64,000 nt of DNA. Origin: Dichetophora obliterata (taxonomy: Eukaryota; Arthropoda; Insecta; Diptera; Sciomyzidae). The DNA lies in NCBI GenBank assembly GCA_963920525.1, contig OY986436.1:79391630-79455629 (forward strand). Reading direction: 5' to 3'. The position numbers and the translations under genes are program-made. The notes under the pieces are model-generated. The model did not search any database and had not been told where the DNA came from. It saw only the letters and a list, made by a program, of their open reading frames with translations. Below are positions 34,517-46,174 of the stretch, piece after piece (the first letter of the stretch is position 1; each line of letters begins with the position of its first letter).

Positions 34517-34840
34517 GGATATATTGTACTTTTTTACAATAAATTCTTTATTTATAAACACTCTTTTACTTTCCGGACATAGGAGCCTTTTAACGCGTCA
34601 TAATTGCATTTTGCATTAAAAAATTTTGTTGGAAGTAATAGTTTTTAAATGTGCAGGTATCGTCGTTACAAAAGTGAACTTGCGAATCTGAAAAATTAAA
34701 TTTTTCATTTCTAATGAAAATTCTATGGAAAATTAATAATGCAATTTTTCAGATTCGCAAGTTTACTTTTGTAACGACGATATGTGGATATATTATACTT
34801 TTTTTACAATAAAGTCATTATTTATCAACACTTTTTTTAA
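34517..34840 (+). repeat. Direct repeat pair flanking a small MITE
   Basis: 34517-34571 (ggatatattgtactttttta, then caataaa...tatttat...aacactc) recurs at 34786-34840 with a few differences. The 121-bp MITE lies between the two copies. Confidence 0.7.
34660..34780. mobile_element. TA-flanked MITE, 121 bp
   Basis: Ends TCGTCGTTACAAAAGTGAAC and its inverse, matching for about 40 bp with one or two differences. TA flanks both sides (34658-34659 and 34781-34782), so Tc1/mariner-type mobilisation is likely. Confidence 0.8.
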
Positions 34841-35254
34841 TCAAAGCTTATGATGGAGAGTATTTAATATTTCAATACAACAAGTTTTGTCCACATATGT
34901 GACCATTTTACCCGAAGAGGCTATATATAACTTCTTGAGTAACACCGGGTATATCATCTAGTATCCTATAGATTTATAAAAAATTGAATTGGAGAATTTT
35001 TTGGTGTTAAAATAATTAGCATTTTTTAGAGTTGTTTGATAACATTTTTTATAAGTTGGCACAAAAACATTCAAGAAAATATTTTCGCAAAAAATCTTAA
35101 AAAATTTTTTTAATAAAATTCCTGTACGAAACGTTTATTTTGGGGCACAAATTCATAGTTACTGTATTTTATTCACTAATTACTGTTTGCCTGTACGGGG
35201 CTCAAAACTAGTGTAAAATACAGTAATTACTGTACGTGTAACATCAGTGATTCG

Positions 35255-35760
35255 GTCGGACACTAGTGAAAAATAATAGTAGTGCATTTATATAAAGACA
35301 TGTTTGGTTAAATAATACTAGTCTACAAATTTTGGATCCGGTAATCACATTATCATTCCTATATGTACTTAAAACACTGCTTCTAAATCTGGACTCATTT
35401 TCCTCCTAGATCGAAATATTTACAAGATACATGGTGTTTTACGTTTTTGGCACGTACCTTATTATTGATCTAGATTCTAAACTACTCACCATAAAATAAA
35501 AAAGAATTTTTCGTATTTTAGCATGAATACCATTTTTTTCCATTAATATATCAATCACTGCCGTATCATGTTCTGCAGCGGAGCTAAAATATTTAGATTA
35601 TCCAACGAAATATCAACAAATTTTTTTATCTTTATTTTAGCGGAGCTGTAATCGTTCAAATTTAAAACGTCTGTTTTCATGTAAAAATACACTTAAATTC
35701 TAACTTTCGACGATAACAGCTCAGCTAAAATAAAAAGATACACAGCCCAATTCTGAATAA
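35255..35760. repeat. Dispersed repeat blocks B and A
   Basis: 35255-35375 is the inverse of 8062-8160 (accggatcc, gtagactagtattatt). 35555-35750 matches 7825-8025 directly (gcagcggagctaaaat, cgataacagct). Neither site shows ends that would identify the element. Confidence 0.55.
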
Positions 35761-36264
35761 ATTTTTCTGGGGAGTCAGAAAAGGGAGTTTTAATTTTTAA
35801 GGTAAAGTCCAAAAACATTCTGGAAATTTTTAATGCCAATTTGTTCATCAACCGTCAATATTCGTGAGTGTAAACAAAAAAAAAATGTTATATCTTTATC
35901 TGCTATTTTAAAAATGAATTCTCCCTTTTCCAATTCCCCGGGAAAATCATTCAGAATTGGGCTGACAAAGTTTTTTGCCAGTTGAAGATGTTGAAATGGC
36001 TGATGTGTATTAGACTGGCCATGCATTTGTATGCGAAATTTCAATATTTCGAAAATTAAAAATATGACTAGTTAAAAACGTTAGGTTTAGGATGAAAACA
36101 AACATGTATTGATATTAGTTCGATACGAGTACGCCGAGTGACCGTGAGTTGATAGTTTGGTTTTTTATATGGAAAAACGGAAAAATGTATTGACTTTTTA
36201 CATATTTTTCGTTTTTTTACTCATAAAACCTAATTTTGAAAACAAAACTGGTATGACCCTTTGC

Positions 36265-36415
36265 ACATTGGGCAAGACTTGAAAGCAAGAATGTGAGTTG
36301 GACAAATAGTGGTGAGTTGACGTGAGTTTTGGAGACGAAGGGGAAAGATTAAACTTGCTCTGTACTGGCAAGTTTTTGTACTAAAAACAACTTGCTTTCA
36401 AGTCTTGCCCAATGT
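36265..36415. mobile_element. MITE with 25-bp perfect TIRs, 151 bp
   Basis: acattgggcaagacttgaaa at 36265 continues gcaag and recurs as a perfect inverse ending at 36415. No target duplication was found. The interior is ordinary AT-rich sequence apart from a gtgagttg/tggtgagttgacgtgag run. Confidence 0.75.
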
Positions 36416-37850
36416 ATAAGAGATCCATGCACTTTGTTTCTTATTTAACTGCTTCTTAAAATAAGCTATCAAACACAAAAATTGGATTAAAAGTACCAGA
36501 GTTGTTATATTTTATTTTAGAAAAAACTTTCATTTTCTTTCTTGTATTAAAAAAATAGTAGGTAAGAATTCAAATCTGAAATAATTGTAATGAACTGTAG
36601 TTGAAATATTTTCAGCAACAATACTTAATACAAATACAAAAATTACAAAATTATATGATTACGTTGAATAACTTTGTCGTTATGAAATTTTTTACCAGAA
36701 GTGTAACATTTTGTAAATTTCTAGTTTGATTACTTTTTTTCTTGTACCTCTGATCCGTCGTTTTTACCACTAACGTTGTCGCAATTACTGAAGAATTTTT
36801 TTAACTTTTGGTGGACTTTAATTATTTATTTTACGATTTTTTTGGGCAATTGGAATATATTGTCACTTTTCTGCGTTCTTATGCCTAAATATTTAAAAAA
36901 CATTTTTTTGTTTAATTTCATTATTTAACACTTAAAACTATTTCAGTAAATTTTTCATTTTGTTTGAATTAAAAAAAATAAGAATTGTTAGTTTTGAACT
37001 CTTATAACTTCTTTGTTTTGAAACTTATTAAATTATTATTTTTTTGGAAAAAGGAAAAAATTTAACGGTTTTTAATTTTATGCGAAAAACAAAAAATAAT
37101 TAAAGATGGGTATATTGGGTTTACGGGGCTTACTAGTCGAATATGACTTCGAAAGTGAAAATGTTCTGAAGAGAAAATGTAGTATTTCCTAAGACCTTTT
37201 TAACGACACACCATTTTTTAAAATCGGATATGTTATACTAAAGTTATGAAAAAATACCATTTCGGTTGTTTTTCCAGTGGTCCAAAAAAAAAAAATTGTT
37301 TTTCCTCTTGAGGTCAAACTTTGATAAAGGGGGTCGTTTTTTCAAACTTTTTTCCTATAAGCATTGTAACTACATACCTACTAACATTGTGTGTCTGTTC
37401 CCTATAGGAACAAACTAACTTATTCTTCAAAATAAGGAATTGAAAAACTTTTTTAAGACATGTAGTTGCTTTATCTTGATTTTTTTATTAAAAAAAACGA
37501 TTCAATAATTTGTAAAACAATAAAATAGTTATTTTACTTGATCCTTAATAAAATACTTTTTATATAATTTTTCTAATTCGACTTAAGAATTGCTATTATT
37601 TAATTTTTTTTAAATCATGCTTAATAGGCTGGGTCGAGTTGCAAACCTATGTTGCCTAGGCAATTTTCGGATCGGGCATGAAAAGTTATTAAAAAAGGGG
37701 GTAATAGGGGTGCAATTTACCCTATCACATCTTCAATTTTCTGAATTTTTTCTTTAGGAATTTTTTTAAAAAATGTTTGTGTATAAACGTGCACAGCTAC
37801 AGAAAAACTGAAAATTCCTAAAGAAAAAATATCACAAAATTCAAGGATTT
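36416..37850. other. No gene recognised
   Basis: AT-rich sequence with many A- and T-tracts. No TIR pair, tandem array or supported coding frame was found. Confidence 0.35.
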
Positions 37851-37852
37851 TG

Positions 37853-37915
37853 GGATTAGGGAGTCCAATCCCGGAAGTTTTTCTCGATGCCGGGATTAGT
37901 TTGGGATTTAAAACT
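37853..37915 (+). repeat. Solo end of the cccggga hAT-like family
   Basis: ttagggagtccaatcccgga and the following ctcgatgccgggatta match the inverse of the right end of the element at 39205-40927. It is either a solo end or a relic of another copy. Confidence 0.6.
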
Positions 37916-38179
37916 TTAAGTATGAAATAATTCAAAACTTTTTTAATACAATTGTTTATTTATTAATTTATTTATTATTATTATTACGGCTTTCATGAGC
38001 CTAATTCATAACATGTTAAGGAATTTTCCATTAAAAAACAAAAACAAATTTCAAACTTATAACAATGTAAATGTGTTAAAATATTGAAATAAGTTAAAAT
38101 ATTTAAATATGTACTTGTTGCTAGACCTCCCATTTTCACATGTTCAATAAGAATAAGAATATTTTAAAAAATCACATAC

Positions 38180-38275
38180 TCGAACTACACGTGAATGTTA
38201 AACACGTACTACACGTGTAGTTGCAAAAGTACTTGTTCACGTGTACACGGGTTCACGTATACACGGGTTAATGAT
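38180..38275 (+). repeat. Cluster of cacgtg/acacg motifs
   Basis: cacgtgaa, acacgtactacacgtgtag, cacgtgtacacggg and cacgtatacacggg occur within 100 bp. The cluster contains several overlapping palindromes. Its origin is not clear; it may be the core of a decayed foldback. Confidence 0.5.
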
Positions 38276-39674
38276 TCAATTACTATTAGTTGTCCATTCA
38301 TCTGACGTTCATACACCCGTTAAATAGAAGAGGATAACAAAAGAGTAATTTTTTAATGCCATCAAAGTAATCAGTTGTAAAATATCATACTTTTTCGCAG
38401 TACTAAATACCCAAGGATACATTTCACTGCTGCTTTTTCTACTCCGTTCTGTTCTACTTGTTTGTTTTGATAGAAAATTTAAGTGAGTTTTTAAAAATCT
38501 TATTTCAATATTTCGTTATGCAAATAATATTGAAATAATAAAAGAAATATATGCAGTACACATCACACAAAAAGTTAGTTAATTTTATTTGTAGTATTTC
38601 TTTAGCTTTGAAGTTAAAATTGGTAAAAGAAGAGTCAGTTTAGAGGTAAATTTAATTGAAAACATGTTTTTTAATGTAGATGGATAACTAATCTTTTCGT
38701 AGCATTTTTTTATAATAGTTAGTATATGTATAATAAATAGTAAGCAGTAGCTTAATATTATATTATTTGAAAATATTTTTTTATATTTTGAAAATCAGCG
38801 ACACTATCAATGATTTTCACTTTTGATAGCTTGCAATCGAATAATTTCAACTATCGAAGAATTCATTCCTATAATTCGTTTATTAATTTACTTTACTAAA
38901 TAGTAACTAGTGCATAGGACGATTTAAGCTATTGAAAAGTTTATTAATTTATTCGAATTATAAAATGGTAACTAGTGCAAGAACCTGTTGAATGATTTTA
39001 CTTTCGTATTAATTAACACGTTTTTATTAGCTTCACTTCATGTCTGTCCCTTACAAATCTTGGAATCCATTTTTAACCAACTTCCCGATGAGCTACAGTT
39101 TTGAAACTTAAGATGTAGCTAAGAAATGGATGAAAACACAATAACCACTTATTTTCTTGCCTGTTAGGCTAAAATGCAAAATTATTTGATACATACATAC
39201 ATACTAGGGAAGTCGATTTAAGCCCTTTTAAATCCCGGGATTGTCTTTCCTGTATCCTGGGATTTTTAAATTATAATTTCTATTACAAATATTCATGTAA
39301 ATGCAAACATTTAATTTTAAGTTGATATGAATATAGAATTGGAAAAAACTTTTATTGAGGCTGAAAACGATTGCTAGGACGATGAGTGTGAATCACTGGA
39401 GCAAGGACTTTGCAAAGTTTTAAAAGAATTAGCCACATCGGGAAGTCAGCAATGTATTTAAAACTTGTCAGATATTCTGACTTAGGAAATAATTTAGTTT
39501 TATAGTGAAGGCAATCGTGATCGAAACTTAGAAATTGCTAACGACTATTGTACAACTATTTCTCCAACTTGCATAGAATCAGAACTGTGCAATAAAAAAT
39601 AAAACGAAAAAAGTGTAACATTTATATAGTAATACCTAAAATTGTTGTCTTTTTTATATTTTTTTGTTCTTTAA

Positions 39675-40217
39675 CCCTTTCAATGGCTGGGCTAAGCTAA
39701 GAACAAAATAATGTTTTTTGATGTAATATTGCTATCATTTTGGTCCTTAAAAGATGAAAAAACATACCTTTCATTTAAACCTACGCTACTTTCGTTTTAC
39801 AAGCTTGTACGAAGAAAAAATTGTTTTGCTCCTCTTCGGCACAAAGTCTTTTTTTTTAATCTTTTAAAGGTTTCTCAACCCTTTAGATCTTTGTTTTGTA
39901 AACCCTCTTATTATTATATTCTTATTATTAAAGCCATAAAAAAATACAAAAACATAAATTTGATCTTTGTCCGGTTGATTTTTTCTTATAAAATATGCCA
40001 AACAAATTTTTTTGCTTTTCTTTGCTTAACAAAACAAAAACGAAAATCCAACTGACTTTAATGTCAAATATATCTCTATATTTATTTTTATCATGTTGGT
40101 TTATCTTTTTTTTCATAGAACCAAATGATTTAATATAAGAAAAAGCTTTGCAAAATAAACACATATTAAAATTACTTTCTGACGTGTCCAATATATTAGG
40201 CAAGTCCACTGAAAGGG
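39675..40217. mobile_element. piggyBac-like MITE, 543 bp
   Basis: Starts CCCTTTCAATGG and ends with the inverse CCCTTTCAGTGG, with TTAA exactly on both sides (39671-39674 and 40218-40221). TTAA targets and CCC-starting ends are the piggyBac hallmark. Open frames inside lack any DDD transposase motif. Confidence 0.82.
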
Positions 40218-40286
40218 TTAAATTAATACAATGTGCTAGTCAATTATATTATTTATGTTTTTTTGTGTTTATTAACAATAAGGGTA

Positions 40287-40702
40287 TTCACAATTGTGTG
40301 GTATAGTAGTATAGATTTTTTTGCTATAGTTAAAAATCACAATATGAGCACCCTTTAAAATAGAATTTGTGGTTGGGAACCTCCCACTACAGCTTTTTGT
40401 TACTATTCAAATAAATTAACAATCCAATTTGATATATTTTATTAATATACGGCATAAAAAAGTTTAACTTGCATTTTGAGATTCTTTAATTTTTGCAATT
40501 AGAACATAACTGGCAACCGATCAGTTATTTGTGGAACTTTAAAAACCACGTTTGTTAAACATCATTGGGCTACTTAAAATTACCATTCTTTTGGTTTTTA
40601 GAGATTTCATGTAAAACAAGAAAATGTAAAAAAACCGCTCGGTAAAGTGTGGTACAACATCACCGGGTTTTTTAACTATAGTGAAAACCACGCAACTGTG
40701 AA
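40287..40702. mobile_element. TA-flanked MITE, 416 bp
   Basis: Ends TTCACAATTGTGTGGT and the inverse TTCACAGTTGCGTGGT, followed on both sides by actatag/ctatagt motifs. TA flanks (40285-40286 and 40703-40704). It is nested in the hAT-like element at 39205. Confidence 0.65.
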
Positions 40703-41364
40703 TATCATTAATTTGTTTTGTTTTGTTTGGTTTTTGTTACTTTATAAATGAATTAATTTACATATTTTAGTTTCAAGTAAAAAATAACAAAAAATTGTAT
40801 TAAATACGTTTTGAATTATTTACTTCTTAAAATTTTCAATCCCGAACTAGTCCCGGGAACCCGGGATTGAGATTTTCAATCCCAATAATCCCGGGATCGA
40901 GAAAAGCTTCCGGGACTAGACTCCCTAATTCATACATATTAGGAATCAATCAAAAATACTGAAAAGCTCATTGACATTTTTAAATTTCAAAAATTCACAA
41001 CTGAAGTGAATTTATAATCTCATTTAGAAAATTTTTTGGTGTGAGTTTTGTACAGCCGTTGAAAAATATTTAAGAACGCTGCTTATTTTCTATTGTTTGT
41101 TGCTTTATTTTATCAAATCATGTTAGATTCTTATAAATTATTAATTCTTATTTAAAAATTAATTCTTAAAAATTAATATAAATTAAAATATTTTAAGATT
41201 ATTAGTTCTTTGATTATGAAAAAAATAAGTTTTATCCACTCCAATCACAAAAATATAAAAAAAGGAAAAATGACTTAGGAAAAATACTTAGAAACGACTA
41301 AAAAATTTCCAAAAAAGCATCAAAAATTAATATATAACTAGTAAGGAATTATCTTCGACTGGGC

Positions 41365-41744
41365 CGAAGTTTAAATACCCCCACGGCCGAATTAGATTAT
41401 ATATAAAGTCTTCAGCAAACTTAAGTATATTTAAAGATATTTTCCCGTTTTGGTTAAGTCACTTTGTATGGGAGGTAGGCTTGGTTTTCATCCGATTTTG
41501 CTCAGATTCGAACTTGACCTTAATTTTTGTATAAAAATCTTATATTTTGAATTTCGTTATGATAGCTCAAAAATTACGGCTGCTATCGTGGACACAGACG
41601 GACATGGCTAAATCGACTCAGGAGGTGATGCTGATCAGGAATATATATACTTTTCTATACCGGCCACTCCTCCTTATCGGTGTTACAAACGGAGTGACAA
41701 AATTAATATACCCCCATTACGTTTTTTAAACGTGAGGGTATAAA
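41365..41744 (-). repeat. INE-1/DINE-like fly dispersed repeat
   Basis: Plus strand runs from gaagtttaaatacccccacg to cgtgagggtataa, with tggacacagacggacatggc, taaatcgactcag and gatcaggaatatatatac between. This word order is one I know from abundant dispersed repeats of flies (INE-1/DINE-type). The strand is chosen by that resemblance. Family identity is from memory and should be treated as likely, not certain. Confidence 0.55.
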
Positions 41745-41761
41745 CATTTAATTATTCACTA

Positions 41762-43494
41762 CTAGCTGGAACCCGGCACGTTGCTGCCACGCCCCCGTTG
41801 CTAAACTTCCATAAAATGTTATCAGTGAACCTGCATTGGGTTGATCTAAATTTGGGTTGAATGAGAGGTGCCACGCCCCTTTGTTTAACTCCCATAAAAT
41901 TTGATTAGTGAAACGGCATGTGTAAATCGTGGTAGAATAATGAATTCTTAGGCTATAACTTCAAAGCTATTCGATATCGCAAATCGCATATTTGGGTTGT
42001 ATGGGAGGTGCCACGCCCCCTGAATGGCGTGTGTAAATTGTGGTAGAATACCGAATTCCGAGGCTGTGCGAGCTGTAACTGAAAAGCTATTCGATATCGC
42101 AAATTATGGGAGGTTGCCACACCATACGTCCATAAAATGTTATCAGTAAAACGACATGTGCAAATTGTGCTCGAATACCGAGGCTGTGGAGGTCTATAAC
42201 TCCAAAGCTATTCGATATCGCAAATTCTGGTTGCAAGGGAGGAGCCACGCCCCTTGTACAACGCCCATAAAATGTTATCAGTAAAACAGCACATGTAAAT
42301 TGTCGTCGAATACTGAATTCCGGGGCTGTGTGAATTATAACGCAAAAGCTATTCAAAATATTAAATGTGGGTTTTAAGGGAGGTGCCACGCTCCCTTTCC
42401 CAACGCTCATAAAATTTTATCAGTAAAACGGCACGTGTAAATTGTGGTCGAAAACCCAATTCCATGGCTGTGCGAACTATAACTCAAAAGCTATTCGATA
42501 TCTCAAATTTGGGTTGTATGGGAGGTGCCACGCCCCCTTGTCCAACACCATAAAATGTTATCAGTTAAACTTAATGTGTAAATTGAGTTCGAATATTAAA
42601 TTCCGAGCCTGTGCGGTCTGTAACTAAAAAGCTATTCGATATAGCAAATTTGGGTTGTATGAGAGTGCCACGCCCCCTTGTCCAACGCCCATTTTTTCTT
42701 TCCGTAAAAAACGTTTGTAGACTATTACAAACATTTTAAAAAAGTTAGCCAAATTGGCGCAGGCGTTCTGCGATTTTAGGTATATATAAAAAAGTGGGCG
42801 TAAAAGTGGGAGTGGTCAATTTTTCTTCAGTAAAAACTTAAAATGGATTACTACGAACATTTAAAAAATAAATTAGCCAAATCGGTGTAGCCGTTTTCCG
42901 ATTTTAGATAAATAAAAAAGTGGGCGTAAAAGTGGGCGTGGTCAATTTTTCTTCCCGTAAAAACCTAAGTTGGAGTATTACGAACATTTTAAAAAAATAT
43001 CCAAATCGGTCCAGCCGTTCTCAACTGATGCAATTACCAACGAACGACATTTGATTTTTATTTATTTAGAAGATATCAAAACAGTGGGCGCAAAAGTGGG
43101 CGTGGTCAATTTTTCTTTCAGTAAACACTTAAATTGGATTACTACGAACATTTGAAAAAAAAATTATCCAAATCGGTCCAGCCGTTTTCCGATTTTAGAT
43201 AAATTGCAAAAAGTGGGCGCAAAAGTGGGCGTGGTCAATTTTTCTTTCCGAAAAAACTTAAATTGGATTACTATGAACATTAAAAAAAAAATTATCCAAA
43301 TCGGTCCAGCCGTTTTCCGATTTTAGATAAATCAAAAAACGTGGGCGCAAAGTGGGCGTGGTCAATTTTTCTTTCCGTAAAAACCTAAGTTGGACTATTA
43401 CGAACATTTTAAAAAAAAAATTATCCGAATCGGTTCAGCCGTTCTCAACTGATGCAATTACCAACGAACGACATTTGATTTTTATTTATATAGA
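41762..43494 (-). mobile_element. Non-autonomous Helitron with two internal tandem arrays
   Basis: On the minus strand it starts TCTATATAAATAAAAATC (5' end at 43494, after host A) and ends CCGGGTTCCAGCTAG (3' end at 41762, before host T). These are the Helitron 5' TC and 3' CTAG with A/T insertion and no target duplication. Array 1 (about 41786-42700) has eight units of roughly 140 bp marked by gccacgcccc. Array 2 (about 42790-43440) has five to six units of roughly 128 bp marked by gtgggcg...gtggtcaatttttctt. No RepHel protein is encoded. Confidence 0.88.
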
Positions 43495-43496
43495 TT

Positions 43497-44525
43497 TGGA
43501 ATCAATATTTTTTGAAAAGCCTTTTTGCTTTATTACAGCTGCACAACGCTGTTGCATAGCTTGAATTAAGGCCCTGCATCGTTAATGGGAATGGCCTCCC
43601 AAGACGCTTTAGATTTTTTCAATAATTGGTCCAAATTCGTTATATTCTGTATACTGAGCGGGTTCTTCACACCATTCCATAGATGCTCGATTATATTTAA
43701 GTCGGCGCTAGATGATTCCCTGTCAATAACAGCAACAGAATTGTCCTCAAAAAATTTTTTCGCAACCCAAGAAGTGTATTTCGGGTCATTATCTTGTTGC
43801 AATTTCCAAATGACCGACAAATTTTATTCGGCCCATGGCAACATTATGTTCTCCAGTATTTCAACATACTTGGCTGCATCCATGGTACCTTCAATCCTGT
43901 GTATCGGCCCAACTCCATTCCATGATCGTTATTGCATCCCCAGATCATTATTGAGCCACCACCGTGCTTTAGTACTGGTGAAACGTACTTAGGATCAGAC
44001 GCCGCATTTCTTGGCCGCCGTACATACTTTCTGCCATATGGCTTTACTATTTATTTGTGTTTCATCACTAAAAAGTATATAGCGCCACTGATTTCGAATC
44101 CACGAGATGTGCGTTTGAGCAAATTCAACTCTACGTTTTCGTTGTGCTGCTGTGACCAACGGTCTCTTGCGAGCCAAACGACCATGGAGCCCAGCCTCTT
44201 CCAATCGAAGTGCAACAGTTCTTTTCGATATTGGTCTTGCAATCTCTGTCGAAATTCGCGATGAATAGCAGCAGCAATCTTTCTCGGATCCGCTATAGAC
44301 AACCGAACCATCATTCGATCAGTATGATCAGTGGTTTTCCGGGATTTTTTTTTTCCTTAAAATATTTTCCTTGGTTTTGTAGTGCCGGAAATGGTTAAGA
44401 GCATTAAAACCCATTGTCTTGGAACAGTTAAGCTGCTTTGCAATTTCGCCATAAGACACTCCGGCCTTTTGCAATTGAACGATTGCTGTGCGTTGTGCTG
44501 GTGAGCAGTTTGTCGCCTTAGCCAT
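43497..44525 (-). pseudogene. Tc1-like transposase, multiply frameshifted
   Basis: Starts MAKATNCSPAQRTAIVQLQK with a paired-type helix-turn-helix (GVSYGEIAKQLNCSKT). It continues in other frames through RRVEFAQTHISW, the first catalytic Asp (YILFSDETQ), the second (QQDNDPKYTSWVAKKFF), and the third acidic residue (SADLNIIEHLWN), a DDE layout of the Tc1 group. At least three frame changes separate these pieces, so it cannot be made. The C-terminal end stops just short of the Helitron insertion. Family assignment is firm. Confidence 0.9.
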
Positions 44526-44911
44526 TGTGTATTTACCGCAACTTACAAATTTTGGGTTAAAAAGCTTCAAATAATTAAAATTTATTTAAACTCACCATCT
44601 ATGAAACGATTTTTATAAAATATTTGGTTAAATCGCAATCGTTCTTAAGTATTTTGCCACTGAAAAAAGTTAACTCTTCACCGATAAATCAAAATTTCAA
44701 TGCAAACAACCGAAGATTAAAATTAAAATAAGCTCTCGTGCAACAAAAAAGAGAAAAACAAAGAAAAAAAAAAGCGAAAAATTACCGTTGTTATTATATA
44801 CGGCAATGTACTGAAGCAAAATGATGTGCGTATGTGATGAATAATGAGTTGTTCTTAAGTATTTTTCAACGGCTGTAGCTAATAGCATAAAGCGATTGAT
44901 TAGCATACTAA

Positions 44912-45355
44912 CAGACCAATTTTGGTTGTTAGCTTAGCAAGAAATAGTTAAGGAGCTCTTGTTAAGCTGATTGTTAGGTTATGTAAATGTTGGTATTCTT
45001 AAAAATCATTAACATAAAAGCTTAAAAAGCTTTTAAAGTTCACCATGCATGGTGAAAATCGATATGCCTATTGAAAGAAGAGATGCGCTATATAAACAGA
45101 TGCTTCGAGTGCAGCTTGTGACTTTGCAAGTGCTTGAAAAATTTGCCACGGCTACTGAAAGATTTCATTATCAACACTTAAAATAAGTAAAAAATTCTTC
45201 CATTTTTCAGTTTAATGTATTTAAACTTAATATTATATTATAATTTGTATTTTTTTATTATTTTCACAACTATTTTCAATCCAAGCACATACATTTCATT
45301 CGTTGTTAAGACTCTTTCTTGAGAAGAGCTTAGTTAAGCTGCCAGAATAGGGCTG
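44912..45355. mobile_element. PIF/Harbinger-type MITE, 444 bp
   Basis: Ends CAGACCAATTTTGG and the inverse CAGCCCTATTCTGG, flanked by TAA (44909-44911 and 45356-45358). The arms stay similar (gttagcttag / gcttaactaag) for about 40 bp. Ends resemble those of the MITE at 23409-23678, so they probably share a mobilising transposase. Confidence 0.6.
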
Positions 45356-45399
45356 TAAGTATGAATTTTATAATAAAAATCCAAAAATAATAATTATCT

Positions 45400-45740
45400 T
45401 GTGACTTTTAAAATTTTGAGCAAAAAATAATAATTGTTTCTGCTTTTTATTTTTTTAAGGCAAAAATAAAAATCAAAATTTGGCCGATATTTTTCAAGCA
45501 CAAAATAACCATCAATTTTGGATTTTTATTTTTTTAAGGCAAAATGACTGGTAAGTTTTGATTTTTATTTTTAAAAGCAAAAATAAGAAGTAAAGTTTGA
45601 CCGATATTTTTTTGAGCACAAAATAACTAGTAAGTTTATATTTTTATTTTTAAGGCAAAAATAAAAATCAAAATTTCCCCAACATATTTTCGAGCACAAA
45701 ATAACTTGTAAATATAGATTTTTATTTTTTAAGTCAAAAA
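45400..45740 (+). repeat. Degenerate tandem array (ggcaaaaataaaaatcaaaa unit)
   Basis: Three to four irregular copies of a unit with tttttatttttttaaggca, aaaataaaaatc, ccgatattttt and gagcacaaaataac. Anchor spacings are about 116 and 79 bp, so unit length varies. Likely part of a decayed DNA element. Confidence 0.6.
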
Positions 45741-46174
45741 TTAAAAGCGAACTTAGGATTTCAGCTTACGGTTGAACCAAAATTAAAAAATTTTTAATAA
45801 GGGAATTTATGTCATTTCTTAAGTGCTTCGTAAGGGGCCGTTCAAGTATTACGTTAGCAGATTGGCTGAGTTCCTAAATGCATTTATGCAATGTATCAGT
45901 GTTTTATTTTCAATTTGCCCTAAGTTTCAATACGAAAACTGCGAAACTCTGTTGATATTCTTAAAAAGATTATTGTTGCGCAGATTTGGTTAATAAGCTT
46001 CGGACCAATTCAAAATAATCAGAATGCTTATATGCTCCATATAATTCATATTAAATGAAAGACTCCAGTTTTTACAGTGGGAAAGTTTAAAAAAATCCAT
46101 TTTTATTTACATATTAACCAAATATTACAGTTAAATATGTAATGGTGGCTTTTCATAAAAATGGCGTAATACGT
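45741..46174. other. No gene recognised
   Basis: Contains aggggccgttcaagtattac near 45835, a phrase like the ends of some hAT-type elements, but no partner end was found. Otherwise AT-rich spacer. Confidence 0.3.

Larger units (their letters stand above)
39205..40927. mobile_element. hAT-like element with cccgggat subterminal repeats
   Basis: Ends TAGGGAAGTC and the inverse TAGGGAGTC. Flanks atacatac (39197-39204) and attcatac (40928-40935) match in 7 of 8 positions, as an old hAT duplication would. Subterminal regions repeat atcccggga several times. The interior is taken up by a piggyBac-like MITE and a TA-flanked MITE. No transposase is present. Confidence 0.65.
41053..44875. mobile_element. 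Tc1-like element with IR/DR ends, split by a Helitron
   Basis: Outer ends CAGCCGTTGAAAAATATTTA and its inverse, with TA on both sides (41051-41052 and 44876-44877). Inner direct repeats of the end lie about 220 bp inward on each side (aaaatacttagaaacgac near 41280; inverse of cgttcttaagtattttgcc near 44641), the IR/DR plan of some Tc1 elements. It carries a dead transposase on the minus strand. A Helitron (41762-43494) and a DINE-like repeat (about 41365-41744) occupy its left half. Confidence 0.85.

Noticed and set aside
39711..40209. Overlapping frames on both strands within the piggyBac-like MITE
   Set aside because: No DDD transposase motif, and both strands are open because of base composition.
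41762..43494. CRISPR-like array because of regular repeats
   Set aside because: Units are long contiguous tandem repeats within Helitron ends, without short repeats and unique spacers, and the DNA is eukaryotic.
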